From Aminobacter ciceronei (GTDB taxonomy: Bacteria > Pseudomonadota > Alphaproteobacteria > Rhizobiales > Rhizobiaceae), in assembly GCF_014138625.1 (NCBI RefSeq), contig NZ_JACJHY010000002.1:248001-312000 (forward strand): a stretch of DNA of 64,000 nt, written 5' to 3'. Under the pieces are notes generated by a model. It saw nothing but the letters and a program-made list of their open reading frames with translations. It ran no database searches and was not told the origin of the DNA. Position 1 is the first letter of the stretch, and each line of letters opens with the position of its first letter. Position numbers and translations under genes: made by a program. Shown piece by piece: positions 1 to 7,866 of this stretch.

Positions 1-246
1 GATGCGGCGTGCCTCGTCGTGCAGCACGTCGACGCCGATCTCCTTGAGCACCCGCAATGAGGCAAGGTGGATGGACTCCAGCTCGTCGTCGGAGATCAGC
101 CTGGTCGGTGCAAACGGGATCTTGAGCTGGCGGAAAGGCGGCTGCTCGAATGCCTGGGCGCCGCCGGCGCGCTTGCCGGCACGACCGCCGCGTCGAGCGC
201 GGTCGGAGGCAGGAGCCTGTTCGGCTGTTTGCAGGGCCACGGTCAT
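1..246 (-). CDS. Trimethylamine methyltransferase (MttB) superfamily protein, N-terminal part only
   Basis: The reading frame starts at the ATG read on the minus strand from 246 and runs off the left edge, giving 82 codons. The N-terminus is a low-complexity Ala/Arg/Gly linker (RARRGGRAGKRAGG), followed by FRQLKIPFAPTRLISDDELE and SLRVLKEIGVDVLHDEARR, which resemble the start of rhizobial MttB-family proteins. Characterised members transfer a methyl group from trimethylamine or quaternary amines to a corrinoid protein. Most bacterial members lack pyrrolysine and some act on glycine betaine. The catalytic region lies outside the window, so substrate and Pyl status cannot be judged. It is divergent from the MFS gene at 464. 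Confidence 0.75.
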   Translation of the reverse strand, partial: MTVALQTAEQAPASDRARRGGRAGKRAGGAQAFEQPPFRQLKIPFAPTRLISDDELESIHLASLRVLKEIGVDVLHDEARRI

Positions 247-463
247 GGAATCCTCACGGCAAGCTTCAGTGTCGGGAGGCATAATGGACCGGGGCAGTGC
301 TGCTCATTGCGGAGGTGGCGACAAGTAGCGCGAGGGAAACGACATCGTCGACGGGTGCCGTGGGGACAGCGACCGATTGGGACTGGACCGACGTTCTCCG
401 TCGTGGTGAGGCATCCGGCACAGGGCGCATCATCTATAGGATCGCCGTCATTCGATTCTCCTG

Positions 464-1651
464 GTGACTGCTTTGACCTCTCCCGCTTCCACCGCCGCCG
501 AACCGCCTCTCAGGTGGGCACCGCTTGTCGGCGTCACCGCAGCACTTGCGATGTTTGGCGCAGCGCAAGGGCTGAGCTATCCGCTGTTTTCGTTGCTGAT
601 GCAGAAACAGGGCATGCCGCCGGCGATGATCGGCCTGTCGGCGGCGATGATGCCGCTGGGCCTGATCGCCTCCGCCGCCTTCGTGCCTTGGGCCGTGCGC
701 CTCGTCGGGGCGAGAAACCTGGCGGTCGGCTGCTCGATCGCGGCTGCCATCTGCTTCCTGCTCATCGGCTATCTCCAGGACTGGTTCGCCTGGTTCGTCC
801 TGCGCTTCATGATCGGGGTGGTCATCAACCCGCTCTACATCCTCGGCGAGGTGTGGGCGCTGTCGATGGCCCCGCCGTCGCGGCGCGGGCGCGTCATGGG
901 CGTGTTCAACACGCTGATGGGGGTCGGTTATGCCAGCGGGCCGCTGGTGCTGACCTTCGTCGGCACCGCAGGCTGGACGCCTTTCGTCATTGCAATCGTC
1001 GGCTTCCTCGCCTGTGCCACCGTCCTGCGCATCTTGTCGGATCTGTCGGGCTTCGAGGATGACGGCCAGTCCAAGGGCGGTGTGCTTGGCTTTGCGGCGC
1101 TCGCGCCGGCGCTGCTGTTTGCCGTGCTCGTGTCGGCGGCCAACCAGCAAAGCACCTATTCGCTGCTGCCGGTTTTCGGCGCCGGCCACGGGCTGCCCGA
1201 AGCCATGCTCGCCGCGATGCTGACGGCACTGTCGATGGGCAACATCCTGCTGCAAATTCCGCTTGGCCTGATGGCGGAACGGGTCGGCGGCCGTGCCATG
1301 ATCCTGTTTTGCGCCGCGGTGACGGCCATCTGCGCCGTGCTTTTGCCGCTGCTGATCGAGACGAGGCTGATCTGGCCCGTGCTCGTGGTGATGGGGGCCG
1401 TGGGCTATGGCGTCTACACCATGGCACTGGTCGAACTCGGCAACCGCTTCAACGGCAGTGTGCTCGTCGCCGGCAACGCGGCGTTTGCGCTGATGTGGGG
1501 CATGGGCGGCATTGTCGGGCCGCCAAGTTCGGGGCTGGTGATGCAGACTTTCGGCCCGATCGGGCTGCCGGCGGTGCTGGCGAGCCTGAATGTCACCCTG
1601 CTGGCCTTCGCCTTCTATCGCGCTGCAGTCCGGCGCCACAGGACGGATTAG
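464..1651 (+). CDS. MFS transporter (YcaD/sugar-permease-like)
   Basis: A 395-residue integral membrane protein with about 12 hydrophobic segments, the normal size for a major facilitator. After a short Ala/Pro-rich N-terminus the first helix contains FGAAQGLSYPLFSLLM. The cytoplasmic loop after helix 2 carries RLVGARNLAVG, and a PSRRGRVMG motif follows helix 4, as in YcaD-like MFS proteins. The start is GTG at 464; no ATG upstream fits the frame. The substrate cannot be inferred. It is convergent with the small secreted gene at 1710, with a strong hairpin between them. It is divergent from the MttB-family gene, so the 217 bases between 247 and 463 should hold both promoters; I see no clear box there. 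Confidence 0.85.
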   Translation: MTALTSPASTAAEPPLRWAPLVGVTAALAMFGAAQGLSYPLFSLLMQKQGMPPAMIGLSAAMMPLGLIASAAFVPWAVRLVGARNLAVGCSIAAAICFLLIGYLQDWFAWFVLRFMIGVVINPLYILGEVWALSMAPPSRRGRVMGVFNTLMGVGYASGPLVLTFVGTAGWTPFVIAIVGFLACATVLRILSDLSGFEDDGQSKGGVLGFAALAPALLFAVLVSAANQQSTYSLLPVFGAGHGLPEAMLAAMLTALSMGNILLQIPLGLMAERVGGRAMILFCAAVTAICAVLLPLLIETRLIWPVLVVMGAVGYGVYTMALVELGNRFNGSVLVAGNAAFALMWGMGGIVGPPSSGLVMQTFGPIGLPAVLASLNVTLLAFAFYRAAVRRHRTD

Positions 1652-1672
1652 GGCGGGGGCGGACTGGGGCGG

Positions 1673-1703
1673 GCTGCGCGACGAGGTGGCCCCGTCGCGC
1701 AGC
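1673..1703. terminator. Convergent-gene hairpin, 11-bp perfect stem
   Basis: GCTGCGCGACG (1673-1683) pairs perfectly with CGTCGCGCAGC (1693-1703) around a 9-base loop. It lies between the ends of the MFS gene (+) and the secreted-repeat gene (-). Neither strand has a good T-run after the stem, so it is a stem-loop barrier rather than a classical intrinsic terminator. Confidence 0.55.
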
Positions 1704-1709
1704 AAAAGG

Positions 1710-2087
1710 TCAGTCGGCCTTGGCGATGTGCCAGACGCCGCCCTTGCCCTCGCCGGTGACGTCGCCGGCCTTTTTGTCCTGGACGAAGGTGTAGAGCGGC
1801 TTGCCTTCATAGGCCCACATCTTGGAGCCGTCGTCGCGGGTGACGACGGTCCAGTCGCCTTCGTCCTTGGCGTCGGCCGCAGCCATCAGCGGCGGCCAGT
1901 TGACGGCACAGTCGCCATTGCAGGCCGACTTGCCGGCGCTGTCCTTGTCATAGGTGTAGAGCGTCATGCCGTTGGCGTCGGTGTACATCTTGCCGCCGGC
2001 GCCTTCGGCGATCTTGGCCGGTTCGGCGGCGAAGGAGAGGGCTGAACTCGCAAGCAGGAGGGCGAATGCGGACAGTACGGTCTTCAT
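1710..2087 (-). CDS. Secreted COG4315-type repeat protein
   Basis: A 125-residue exported protein. The chosen start at 2087 has the Shine-Dalgarno AGGGAG close upstream and gives a clean signal peptide (MKTVLSAFALLLASSALSFA). The mature part has two copies of the short secreted-lipoprotein repeat: one with GMTLYTYDKDSAGKSACNGD and CAVNWPPLMAAADA, the other with GKPLYTFVQDKKAGDVTGEG. Members of this family are small periplasmic or surface proteins of unknown biochemical role. There is no lipobox cysteine at the cleavage site, so it is probably soluble in the periplasm. A longer in-frame extension upstream to 2195 lacks signal-peptide character and is not preferred. Confidence 0.85.
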   Translation of the reverse strand: MKTVLSAFALLLASSALSFAAEPAKIAEGAGGKMYTDANGMTLYTYDKDSAGKSACNGDCAVNWPPLMAAADAKDEGDWTVVTRDDGSKMWAYEGKPLYTFVQDKKAGDVTGEGKGGVWHIAKAD

Positions 2088-2418
2088 GATGGTTCTCCCT
2101 GGGTTGGCCGCAAAATGCCGGCCACACGGGCAGTCAACGCTTGCCATCGCCGATCTATTCCCGCCATGAGGCGCAGGAGAGGATTTTTCCAGCACTTGTG
2201 GCCGGCGCTTGTAGATTGGCGAAACGCCGGGTTAGAGTGCCGGCATGTGCGCATTTCATGCTCATACCCCGGCAGCGGACGCCGCATCGAAGCCGTCGCC
2301 GCGGACGCGGCACACCGAGCTTCTGCGGCTTTGCGCACGCATTGGCTACTCGCCGCCCGCCTGAACTCGAATCCGCCCCGGCGCCTGCCGGATCGATTCA
2401 AGAGAAAGGCACAAGCCA

Positions 2419-3798
2419 ATGACTTATCAGAACTATTCGCTGAAGCAGCTTCAGCAGATCGACGCCGCGCATCATCTCCACCCGTTCACCGACCACAAGG
2501 AACTGCGCGAGGCGGGCTCGCGCATGATCACCCACGCCGAAGGGCCGTTCATCTACGATTCGGAAGGCACCGAACTGCTCGACGGCATGGCCGGCCTGTG
2601 GTGCGTCAATGTCGGCTACGGCCGCGACGAACTGGCCGAAGCGGCCTACGCCCAGATGAAGGAAATGCCCTACTACAATTCCTTCTTCAAATGCTCGACG
2701 CCGACGCCGGTGCTGCTGTCGAAGAAGCTCGCGGAACTGGCGCCCAGGAACATCAACCAGGTGTTCTACGGATCGTCGGGTTCGGAATCGAACGACACGG
2801 CGCTCCGCCTGGTGCGCCACTACTGGGCGCTCGAGGGCAAGCCCGAGAAGAACCGCATCATCTCGCGCAAGATGGCCTATCACGGCTCGACCGTCGCCGG
2901 CACATCGCTCGGCGGCATGGAGGGCATGCACCAGCAGCTTGGCGGTGCCGTGCCCAACATCGTCCATGTGATGATGCCCTACGCCTATGAACTGGCGCTT
3001 CCAGGCGAGAGCGATGATGATTTCGGCCTGCGCGCCGCCAGGTCGGTCGAGGATGCGATCCTGGAGGCCGGCGCCGACAATGTCGCCGCCTTCATCGGCG
3101 AGCCGATCATGGGGGCGGGCGGCGTCAAGATTCCGCCGGCAAGCTACTGGCCGGAGATCCAGCGCATCTGCCGCAAATATGACGTGCTCCTGATGCTCGA
3201 CGAGGTCATCACCGGCTACGGGCGCACTGGCGAGTGGTTTGCGGCCCAGACCTTCGGCATCGAGGCCGACACGATCACCACCGCCAAGGCGCTGACCTCG
3301 GGCTACCAGCCGCTGTCGGCGCTGCTGGTCGGCGATCGTATCGCCTCGACGCTGGTCGAGAAGGGCGGTGAGTTCTATCACGGCTACACCTATTCCGGGC
3401 ACCCGGTGGCCTGTGCGGTGGCGCTCAAGAATATCGAGATCATCGAGCGTGAAGGGCTGGTCGAGCGGGTGAAGACCGACACCGGCCCGTATTTCGCCCA
3501 GATGCTCAAGGAGCGCATCGCTCGCCACGGCCTCGTCGGCGAAGTCCGTTCGGTGGGCCTGATGGGCGCCATCGAGATCGTCAGGGACAAGGCGACCAAG
3601 GAGCGGTTCTCACCGGGCGGCAGTGCCGCGGTCGTGGTGCGCGACCATGCGATTGCCAACGGCATGATGATGCGCGCGACCGGCGACTCGATGATCCTGT
3701 CGCCGCCGCTGATCTGGACTCGCGCCACCATCGACATGGCCGGCGACCGTATCCTGAAGGCGCTCGACCTCGCCGAAGCCGATCTCAGGAAAGCCTGA
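2419..3798 (+). CDS. Class III omega-aminotransferase (putrescine/omega-amino acid:pyruvate type)
   Basis: A 459-residue PLP enzyme of aminotransferase class III. N-terminal LDAAHHLHPFTD-like and LLDGMAGLWCVNVGYGR motifs closely match omega-transaminases such as Chromobacterium violaceum TA and SpuC-type putrescine:pyruvate aminotransferases. GSSGSESNDTALRL binds the PLP phosphate, LMLDEVITGYGRTG holds the cofactor Asp, and the Schiff-base Lys is in TTAKALTSGYQPLSA. It moves an amino group from a diamine or omega-amino acid to pyruvate in the cytosol; the exact donor is not determined. A purine-rich site (AGAGAAAGG) precedes the ATG. A second gene, AhpD-like, follows 52 bases downstream on the same strand. 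Confidence 0.88.
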   Translation: MTYQNYSLKQLQQIDAAHHLHPFTDHKELREAGSRMITHAEGPFIYDSEGTELLDGMAGLWCVNVGYGRDELAEAAYAQMKEMPYYNSFFKCSTPTPVLLSKKLAELAPRNINQVFYGSSGSESNDTALRLVRHYWALEGKPEKNRIISRKMAYHGSTVAGTSLGGMEGMHQQLGGAVPNIVHVMMPYAYELALPGESDDDFGLRAARSVEDAILEAGADNVAAFIGEPIMGAGGVKIPPASYWPEIQRICRKYDVLLMLDEVITGYGRTGEWFAAQTFGIEADTITTAKALTSGYQPLSALLVGDRIASTLVEKGGEFYHGYTYSGHPVACAVALKNIEIIEREGLVERVKTDTGPYFAQMLKERIARHGLVGEVRSVGLMGAIEIVRDKATKERFSPGGSAAVVVRDHAIANGMMMRATGDSMILSPPLIWTRATIDMAGDRILKALDLAEADLRKA

Positions 3799-3807
3799 TG
3801 CCAGATT

Positions 3808-3832
3808 GCCGGGCAGGGGATTTCTGCCCGGC
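3808..3832 (+). other. Intercistronic hairpin, 9-bp perfect stem
   Basis: GCCGGGCAG (3808-3816) pairs with CTGCCCGGC (3824-3832) across a 7-base loop. It sits between the aminotransferase stop and the AhpD-like start. No T-run follows, so it may protect or partly attenuate the upstream message. Confidence 0.5.
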
Positions 3833-3850
3833 CTACCCCGGGAGCGAACG

Positions 3851-4261
3851 ATGAGCGGCAAGCCGATCGTGCCTTTGATCCAGTATGAGGATGCAAGCGA
3901 GGCGGTCCGCGCCGTCTATGACGACATCCTGGCTTTCAGGAAGGTCGACTGGATCAACAATTTCTGGAAGGTGCTGGCGCATGACCCGGCGCTGCTCAAG
4001 CGCACCTGGGAGTCGGTGCGCGAGGTGATGGCGCCCGGCGCGCTCGATCCGCTTACCAAGGAACTGATCTATATCGCCGTATCGGCGACCAATGGCTGCG
4101 AATATTGCACCTACTCCCATACGGCGGCGGCGCGCAGCAAAGGCATGAGTGAAGCCCAGCTGATGGAATTGCTCGCTGTTGTCGGCATGGCCAACGAGAC
4201 AAACCGCCTCGCCAACGGCTTGCGGCCGCCGGTGGACGTGCAGTTCGAACCAAGGGACTGA
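3851..4261 (+). CDS. Carboxymuconolactone decarboxylase / AhpD-like family protein
   Basis: A 136-residue all-helical CMD-family protein. The CMD core is at residues 70-90 with the redox-type motif NGCEYCTYSH: C83 and C86 are two residues apart, with H90 downstream, as in AhpD-like alkylhydroperoxidases. The start at 3851 is chosen because GGGAGCG lies just upstream; a 15-codon extension to 3806 would run through the hairpin. It likely acts as a thiol-dependent peroxidase or as a CMD-fold enzyme of unknown substrate. It is probably co-transcribed with the aminotransferase. Confidence 0.82.
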   Translation: MSGKPIVPLIQYEDASEAVRAVYDDILAFRKVDWINNFWKVLAHDPALLKRTWESVREVMAPGALDPLTKELIYIAVSATNGCEYCTYSHTAAARSKGMSEAQLMELLAVVGMANETNRLANGLRPPVDVQFEPRD

Positions 4262-4297
4262 GGCGATCGGCTTGTTCATGACAGTGCCGCGGCTTAT

Positions 4298-4314
4298 ATT
4301 GTGCACTGCACAAT
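4298..4314. promoter_or_regulatory. Perfect 17-bp palindrome ATTGTGCA-C-TGCACAAT
   Basis: The arms ATTGTGCA and TGCACAAT are exact reverse complements around one central base. It lies 44 bases upstream of the phasin-like gene at 4358, the usual place for a promoter operator. TGC/GCA-containing inverted repeats are known binding sites of PhaR-type regulators of polyhydroxyalkanoate granule genes in alphaproteobacteria. Assignment to PhaR is inference. Confidence 0.6.
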
Positions 4315-4357
4315 AAGCTCGCGCGCATAATCGGCCGGGCAAACCGGAGTGCGCGAG

Positions 4358-4729
4358 ATGAAGAATAGACGATTGGCAAGGGCCTCGCGCCATTCCGGCG
4401 CCATTGCCGGCAATCTGATGCTGGCGCCGATGGTCATGGCGATGCGGTTGCCGATGATGGCGACCGAAGCGCGCAAGGGTGGGCCACTGCATGGCGAAAG
4501 CCTGGCGGCTGTAACCGAAAAGACGACCGCCATGGCCGAAGGCATGGTGGCGGCGCAGATATCCTACTTCCAGTCGGCGCTGCAGTTCTGGCCGGAAGTG
4601 CTGTCGGGCCGCACGCCATCGGTGCTGAACGGCGTTGCCGCGCAAAAGTCGGTTGCAGCCGCGTTGAAGCCGGCCAGCAAGCGCGTGCGCGCCAATTTTC
4701 GCCGGCTGGCGACGAAATCCGGGACATGA
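4358..4729 (+). CDS. Phasin-like small protein
   Basis: A 123-residue protein, basic and Ala/Met-rich, with no signal peptide. Residues 1-45 are basic with a Met-rich hydrophobic stretch (NLMLAPMVMAMRLPMMA). The middle, VTEKTTAMAEGMVAAQISYF followed by QSALQFWPEV, has the amphipathic helical look of phasin-family proteins that coat PHB granules. The C-terminus is rich in Lys/Arg. GGAG at 4345-4348 sits nine bases before the ATG at 4358; a GTG at 4349 is an alternative start three codons earlier. A perfect palindrome precedes it. The phasin call is inferred from composition, the helix-like centre and the upstream site; it could be another small conserved rhizobial protein. Confidence 0.55.
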   Translation: MKNRRLARASRHSGAIAGNLMLAPMVMAMRLPMMATEARKGGPLHGESLAAVTEKTTAMAEGMVAAQISYFQSALQFWPEVLSGRTPSVLNGVAAQKSVAAALKPASKRVRANFRRLATKSGT

Positions 4730-4745
4730 GGGGTGGGCACAACGC

Positions 4746-4773
4746 AAAAACCGCGTCCCGGACGGGAACGCGG
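4746..4773 (-). terminator. Rho-independent terminator on minus strand
   Basis: The stem CCGCGT...ACGCGG with an inner CCCG/CGGG pairing (4751-4773) is followed on the minus strand by five Ts (complement of AAAAA at 4746-4750). It ends the mmsB transcript or the candidate small RNA. Confidence 0.65.
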
Positions 4774-4935
4774 CTTTGCCACTATTACGCATGGCCCTTC
4801 GCGACGCTTGACCAGCGAAGGTTTACAGCTCCGGTACGCGAGACCTGATCCGGAGCCAGAGGCGGCTGCGAAGCCCGCCCTTGCAAACCGTTTTAGCTGG
4901 ACATCGTTACCGCGTGGTTATCGAGAGCTTAAGCA
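4746..4935 (-). ncRNA. Candidate structured small RNA or long 3' UTR
   Basis: Reading the minus strand from about 4935 to 4746 there is no good ORF, but four stem-loops follow one another: GGCGG/CCGCC (4861-4879), GCTCCGG/CCGGAGC (4828-4856), CCTTCGC/GCGAAGG (4796-4821), and a GC-rich terminator stem (4751-4773) followed on this strand by TTTTT (4746-4750). A series of perfect stems ending in an intrinsic terminator is typical of a trans-acting small RNA. It could instead be the 3' end of the mmsB message, whose stop is at 4965. I do not recognise a known family (no SRP, 6S or tmRNA signatures). Confidence 0.45.
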
Positions 4936-4964
4936 AACCTAAATTTTGAACTTTTTTGGATTAA

Positions 4965-5849
4965 TCAGGCCGCATCGCCACGCAGAAACCTTATGATGCC
5001 GGAGAAGTCCGTGCCGCCATTGCCGAGAGCCGTGAACAGGGCATAGAGCTGGGTTGCCTCGGCGCCGAGCGGAGTGACGGCACCGGCCTGCTGCGCCGCT
5101 TCCTGCGACAGCTTCAGGTCCTTCAGCATCAGGGCTGCGGCAAAGCCGGGCTGGTAGTCGCGGTTGGCCGGCGAATTGGGCACCGGGCCGGGGACCGGGC
5201 AATAGGACGTCAGCGACCAGCACTGGCCCGAGGAGGTCGAGGCGACGTCAAACAGCGCCTGATGCGACAGGCCGAGCTTTTCAGCGAGCACGAAGGCCTC
5301 GGCAACGCCGATCATCGAAATGCCGAGGATCATGTTGTTGCAGATCTTGGCTGCCTGGCCGGCGCCGGCGTCGCCGCAATGGACGATGCGTCCGGCCATC
5401 GGCTTGAGCACCGGCTCGGCCAAGTCGAACGCCGCCTGCGCGCCGCCGGCCATGAAGGTCAACGTGCCGGCCGCAGCACCGCCGGTGCCGCCCGAGACCG
5501 GCGCGTCGACCGACAGCAGGCCATTGCTGGCAGCAATCGCATGTGCCTTGCGGGCTGAATCGACGTCGATGGTCGAGGAATCGATGAGCAGCGCGCCCTT
5601 CTTCAGCTTCGGCGCGATGTCCTCATAGACCGTAAGCACATGCTTGCCGGCGGGCAGCATGGTGATGACCACATCGGCATCCTTGGCGGCGGCGGCGGCA
5701 TTGGCCATGACGGTGACGCCGTTGTTGCGCGCCGTCTCGAGATGCTCGGGCATCAGGTCGAAGCCGAGCACCGCGTGGCCGGCCTTGACGAGATTGGCGG
5801 CCATGGGGTTGCCCATGTTGCCCAGTCCGATGAAGGCGATGGTGGTCAT
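4965..5849 (-). CDS. mmsB: 3-hydroxyisobutyrate dehydrogenase
   Basis: A 294-residue beta-hydroxyacid dehydrogenase, normal family length. It opens with the Rossmann motif FIGLGNMGNPMAANL at residues 6-20. The substrate-binding segment DAPVSGGTGGAAAGTL and the helix GQAAKICNNMILG with the catalytic Lys are present. It oxidises 3-hydroxyisobutyrate to methylmalonate semialdehyde with NAD in valine degradation, in the cytosol. A good SD (GGAGGAACC) lies upstream of the ATG. It follows an acyl-CoA dehydrogenase gene on the same strand after a 103-base gap, which fits a valine catabolic operon. The symbol is by function; the other mms genes are not in the window. Confidence 0.9.
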   Translation of the reverse strand: MTTIAFIGLGNMGNPMAANLVKAGHAVLGFDLMPEHLETARNNGVTVMANAAAAAKDADVVITMLPAGKHVLTVYEDIAPKLKKGALLIDSSTIDVDSARKAHAIAASNGLLSVDAPVSGGTGGAAAGTLTFMAGGAQAAFDLAEPVLKPMAGRIVHCGDAGAGQAAKICNNMILGISMIGVAEAFVLAEKLGLSHQALFDVASTSSGQCWSLTSYCPVPGPVPNSPANRDYQPGFAAALMLKDLKLSQEAAQQAGAVTPLGAEATQLYALFTALGNGGTDFSGIIRFLRGDAA

Positions 5850-5866
5850 TGGTTGGTTCCTCCAGT

Positions 5867-5938
5867 GGGAAGGGAGTAGGGCGGTAGGGAGTAAGGGAAC
5901 AGGGGGACAAGGCAGTGGGGCAATGGGAGTGTCCCCCT
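5867..5938 (+). repeat. G-tract cluster with hairpin in the acd-mmsB spacer
   Basis: Eight runs of three to five G occur between 5867 and 5927 on the plus strand, spaced mostly 2-12 bases apart, with repeated AGGGAGTA-like units. This has the form of a G-quadruplex-prone sequence. AGGGGGAC (5901-5908) can also pair with GTCCCCCT (5931-5938). The plus strand is the template for the acd-mmsB operon, so the transcript itself is C-rich here. Confidence 0.6.
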
Positions 5939-5952
5939 ACTGTCCTCGACCG

Positions 5953-7128
5953 CTACTTTCCGATCAGATGCCTGGCGATGATGACACGCATGATCTCGTT
6001 GGTGCCTTCGAGGATCTGGTGGACCCTGAGGTCACGCACCAGCTTCTCGATGCCGTAGTCGTGCAGATAGCCGTAGCCGCCGAGCAGCTGCAGGGCGTCG
6101 TTGGCAATGTCGAAGCCGGTGTCGGTGACGAAACGCTTGGCCATGGCCGACCATTTCGAGGCGTCGTGCGCCTTGCGGTCGAGCCTTGATGCGGCGGCAT
6201 AGAGGAACAGGCGGGCGGCCTGGAGTTCGGTTTCCATGTCGGCGAGGCGGAACTGCAGCGCCTGGAAGCGGTCGATGGTCTGGCCGAAGGCCTTTCGCTC
6301 GGCGGTGTAGGCCAGCGCCTTGTCCAGCGCCGACTGGGCGCCGCCGACAGAGCAGGCGGCAATGTTGAGCCTGCCACCGTCGAGGCCAGCCATGGCGATG
6401 CCGAAGCCGGCACCCTCATCGGAAAGCAGGTTTTCGGCCGGCACCTTGCAATCGTCGAAGATGACCTGGCGGGTCGACTGCATATGCCAACCCATCTTGT
6501 GCTCGTTGGCGCCGAAGGACAGGCCGGGCGCATCCTTGGGGATGACCAGCGTCGAGATGCCCTTGGGGCCGTCGGCACCGGTGCGGACCATGGCGACATA
6601 GACGTCGCTGTCGCCGGCGCCCGAGATGAACTGCTTGGTGCCGTTGACGACGAAGTCGCTGCCGTTGCCGCCGCTGCGTACCGCTTTGGTCTTGAGTGCT
6701 GCGGCGTCCGAACCGGAACCCGGCTCGGTCAGGCAATAGCTGGCGAGCCATTCCATCGATGTCAGCCTGGGCAGGAGGCGCTGGCGCTGCTCCTCGTTGC
6801 CGAAGCGGTCGATCATCGACGCGGCCATGTTGTGGATCGAGATGAAGGACGAGAAGCCCGGGCAGGCATGTGCCAGCTGTTCGAAAACCAGCACGGCGTC
6901 GAGACGGGTGAGGGCGGAGCCGCCGACATCTTCCTTGACGTAGAGGCCGCCGAAGCCGAGCTGGCCGGTTTCGCGGATGACGTCCTCGGGGAAGCGCCTG
7001 GCCTTGTCCCATTCAAGGGCAAAGGGCGCCACCTTTTCGGCGGCGAAACTGCCCGCCATTTCGCGGATGGCCAGCTGATCTTCGTTGAGCTCAAACTGAC
7101 CGGCGGTCGCGTCGATTGCGGCGTCCAT
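5953..7128 (-). CDS. Acyl-CoA dehydrogenase, probably isobutyryl-CoA dehydrogenase
   Basis: A 391-residue FAD acyl-CoA dehydrogenase of standard length. The N-terminal helical domain starts at FELNEDQLAIREMAGSFAAE. The FAD motif CLTEPGSGSDAA is at the beta-domain edge, and the C-terminus has the family signatures ALQLLGGYGYLHDYGIEKL and QILEGTNEIMR. By family knowledge a catalytic Glu for the isobutyryl/short-branched group lies in the C-terminal helical domain. It introduces the alpha,beta double bond in branched-chain acyl-CoA. Location directly upstream of mmsB supports a role in valine catabolism (isobutyryl-CoA to methacrylyl-CoA). Strand-mate spacing is 103 bases. Confidence 0.87.
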   Translation of the reverse strand: MDAAIDATAGQFELNEDQLAIREMAGSFAAEKVAPFALEWDKARRFPEDVIRETGQLGFGGLYVKEDVGGSALTRLDAVLVFEQLAHACPGFSSFISIHNMAASMIDRFGNEEQRQRLLPRLTSMEWLASYCLTEPGSGSDAAALKTKAVRSGGNGSDFVVNGTKQFISGAGDSDVYVAMVRTGADGPKGISTLVIPKDAPGLSFGANEHKMGWHMQSTRQVIFDDCKVPAENLLSDEGAGFGIAMAGLDGGRLNIAACSVGGAQSALDKALAYTAERKAFGQTIDRFQALQFRLADMETELQAARLFLYAAASRLDRKAHDASKWSAMAKRFVTDTGFDIANDALQLLGGYGYLHDYGIEKLVRDLRVHQILEGTNEIMRVIIARHLIGK

Positions 7129-7245
7129 GTCGGCCTCCCTGTCGTTTTTTGGCTATGCGCGGGGCTCAATCTAGACCAATGATGCGGCCGCGCAACCCGA
7201 CCTTCAACAGAGCGGCTGTGCGCAAATGCATGGGCGAGAACGAAC

Positions 7246-7863
7246 GTGGCGACAAATTTTGATGGGCTGCTGCAGGCCTTCAGAGGCTTTCTCGAGGCAA
7301 CCGATTCGGTGGCGCCAGTAGGCGAATTCCTCGGCGACATCGACTGGGACATGCCCGCGCGTCCGTTGAGGCCGCATGCTGTCGCGTGCGCACGCCTTCT
7401 CGACCGCGCCGTCGAATTGGCGCCTGCCGGTTGCCGTCCCTTGGCTGAGCTTGTGGCGCGGCATCGCGGCGAACTGCACTGGGGGCAGACCTACACGGCA
7501 GCGGATTTCGGGCAGCGCTTCCTCTACAATTACGGCTGGGCGGAGATGTTCGGCACGCGCGGCCACTATGCCAACGACACGGTGGCGGGCGGCTTCCTCG
7601 TGCTTGGCCCTGATGTCGAATATCCCGACCACCACCACCTTGCCGAAGAGATCTACATCCCGCTGACCGGCGGCACGGCGTGGCGAATGGGCGATGCGCC
7701 GTTCGGCCCGCGCGATGCAGGCGAAGTGATCCACCACGCCGCCAATGTGAACCACGCCATGCGCACCGGCGGCGAGCCGCTGCTCGCGCTCTATCTCTGG
7801 CGCGGCGGGCCGCTGGCGGCCAGGTCGACGGTTTCAGGAACAGCCGCTGGCGTAAGGGCCTGA
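7246..7863 (+). CDS. Cupin of the DMSP lyase (DddL-like) family
   Basis: A 205-residue protein whose C-terminal half is a cupin. Cupin motif 1 is EYPDHHHLAEEIYIPLTGG, residues 125-143, with H129/H130/H131, E134/E135 and Y137. Motif 2 around VIHHAANVNHAMRT supplies another His. This arrangement of His, His, Glu, Tyr and His matches the metal site of DddL/DddQ-type dimethylsulfoniopropionate lyases, which split DMSP to dimethyl sulfide and acrylate. The start is GTG with a weak GAGAA upstream. It ends three bases before cobQ, so the two are probably co-transcribed. Actual DMSP cleavage in a soil-type rhizobium is uncertain; a related but different substrate is possible. Confidence 0.72.
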   Translation: MATNFDGLLQAFRGFLEATDSVAPVGEFLGDIDWDMPARPLRPHAVACARLLDRAVELAPAGCRPLAELVARHRGELHWGQTYTAADFGQRFLYNYGWAEMFGTRGHYANDTVAGGFLVLGPDVEYPDHHHLAEEIYIPLTGGTAWRMGDAPFGPRDAGEVIHHAANVNHAMRTGGEPLLALYLWRGGPLAARSTVSGTAAGVRA

Positions 7864-7866
7864 ACC

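Noticed and set aside
7130-7245. Search for a cobalamin riboswitch upstream of the cupin-cobQ pair
   Set aside because: No B12-box-like sequence or suitable stem arrangement was visible in this short spacer.
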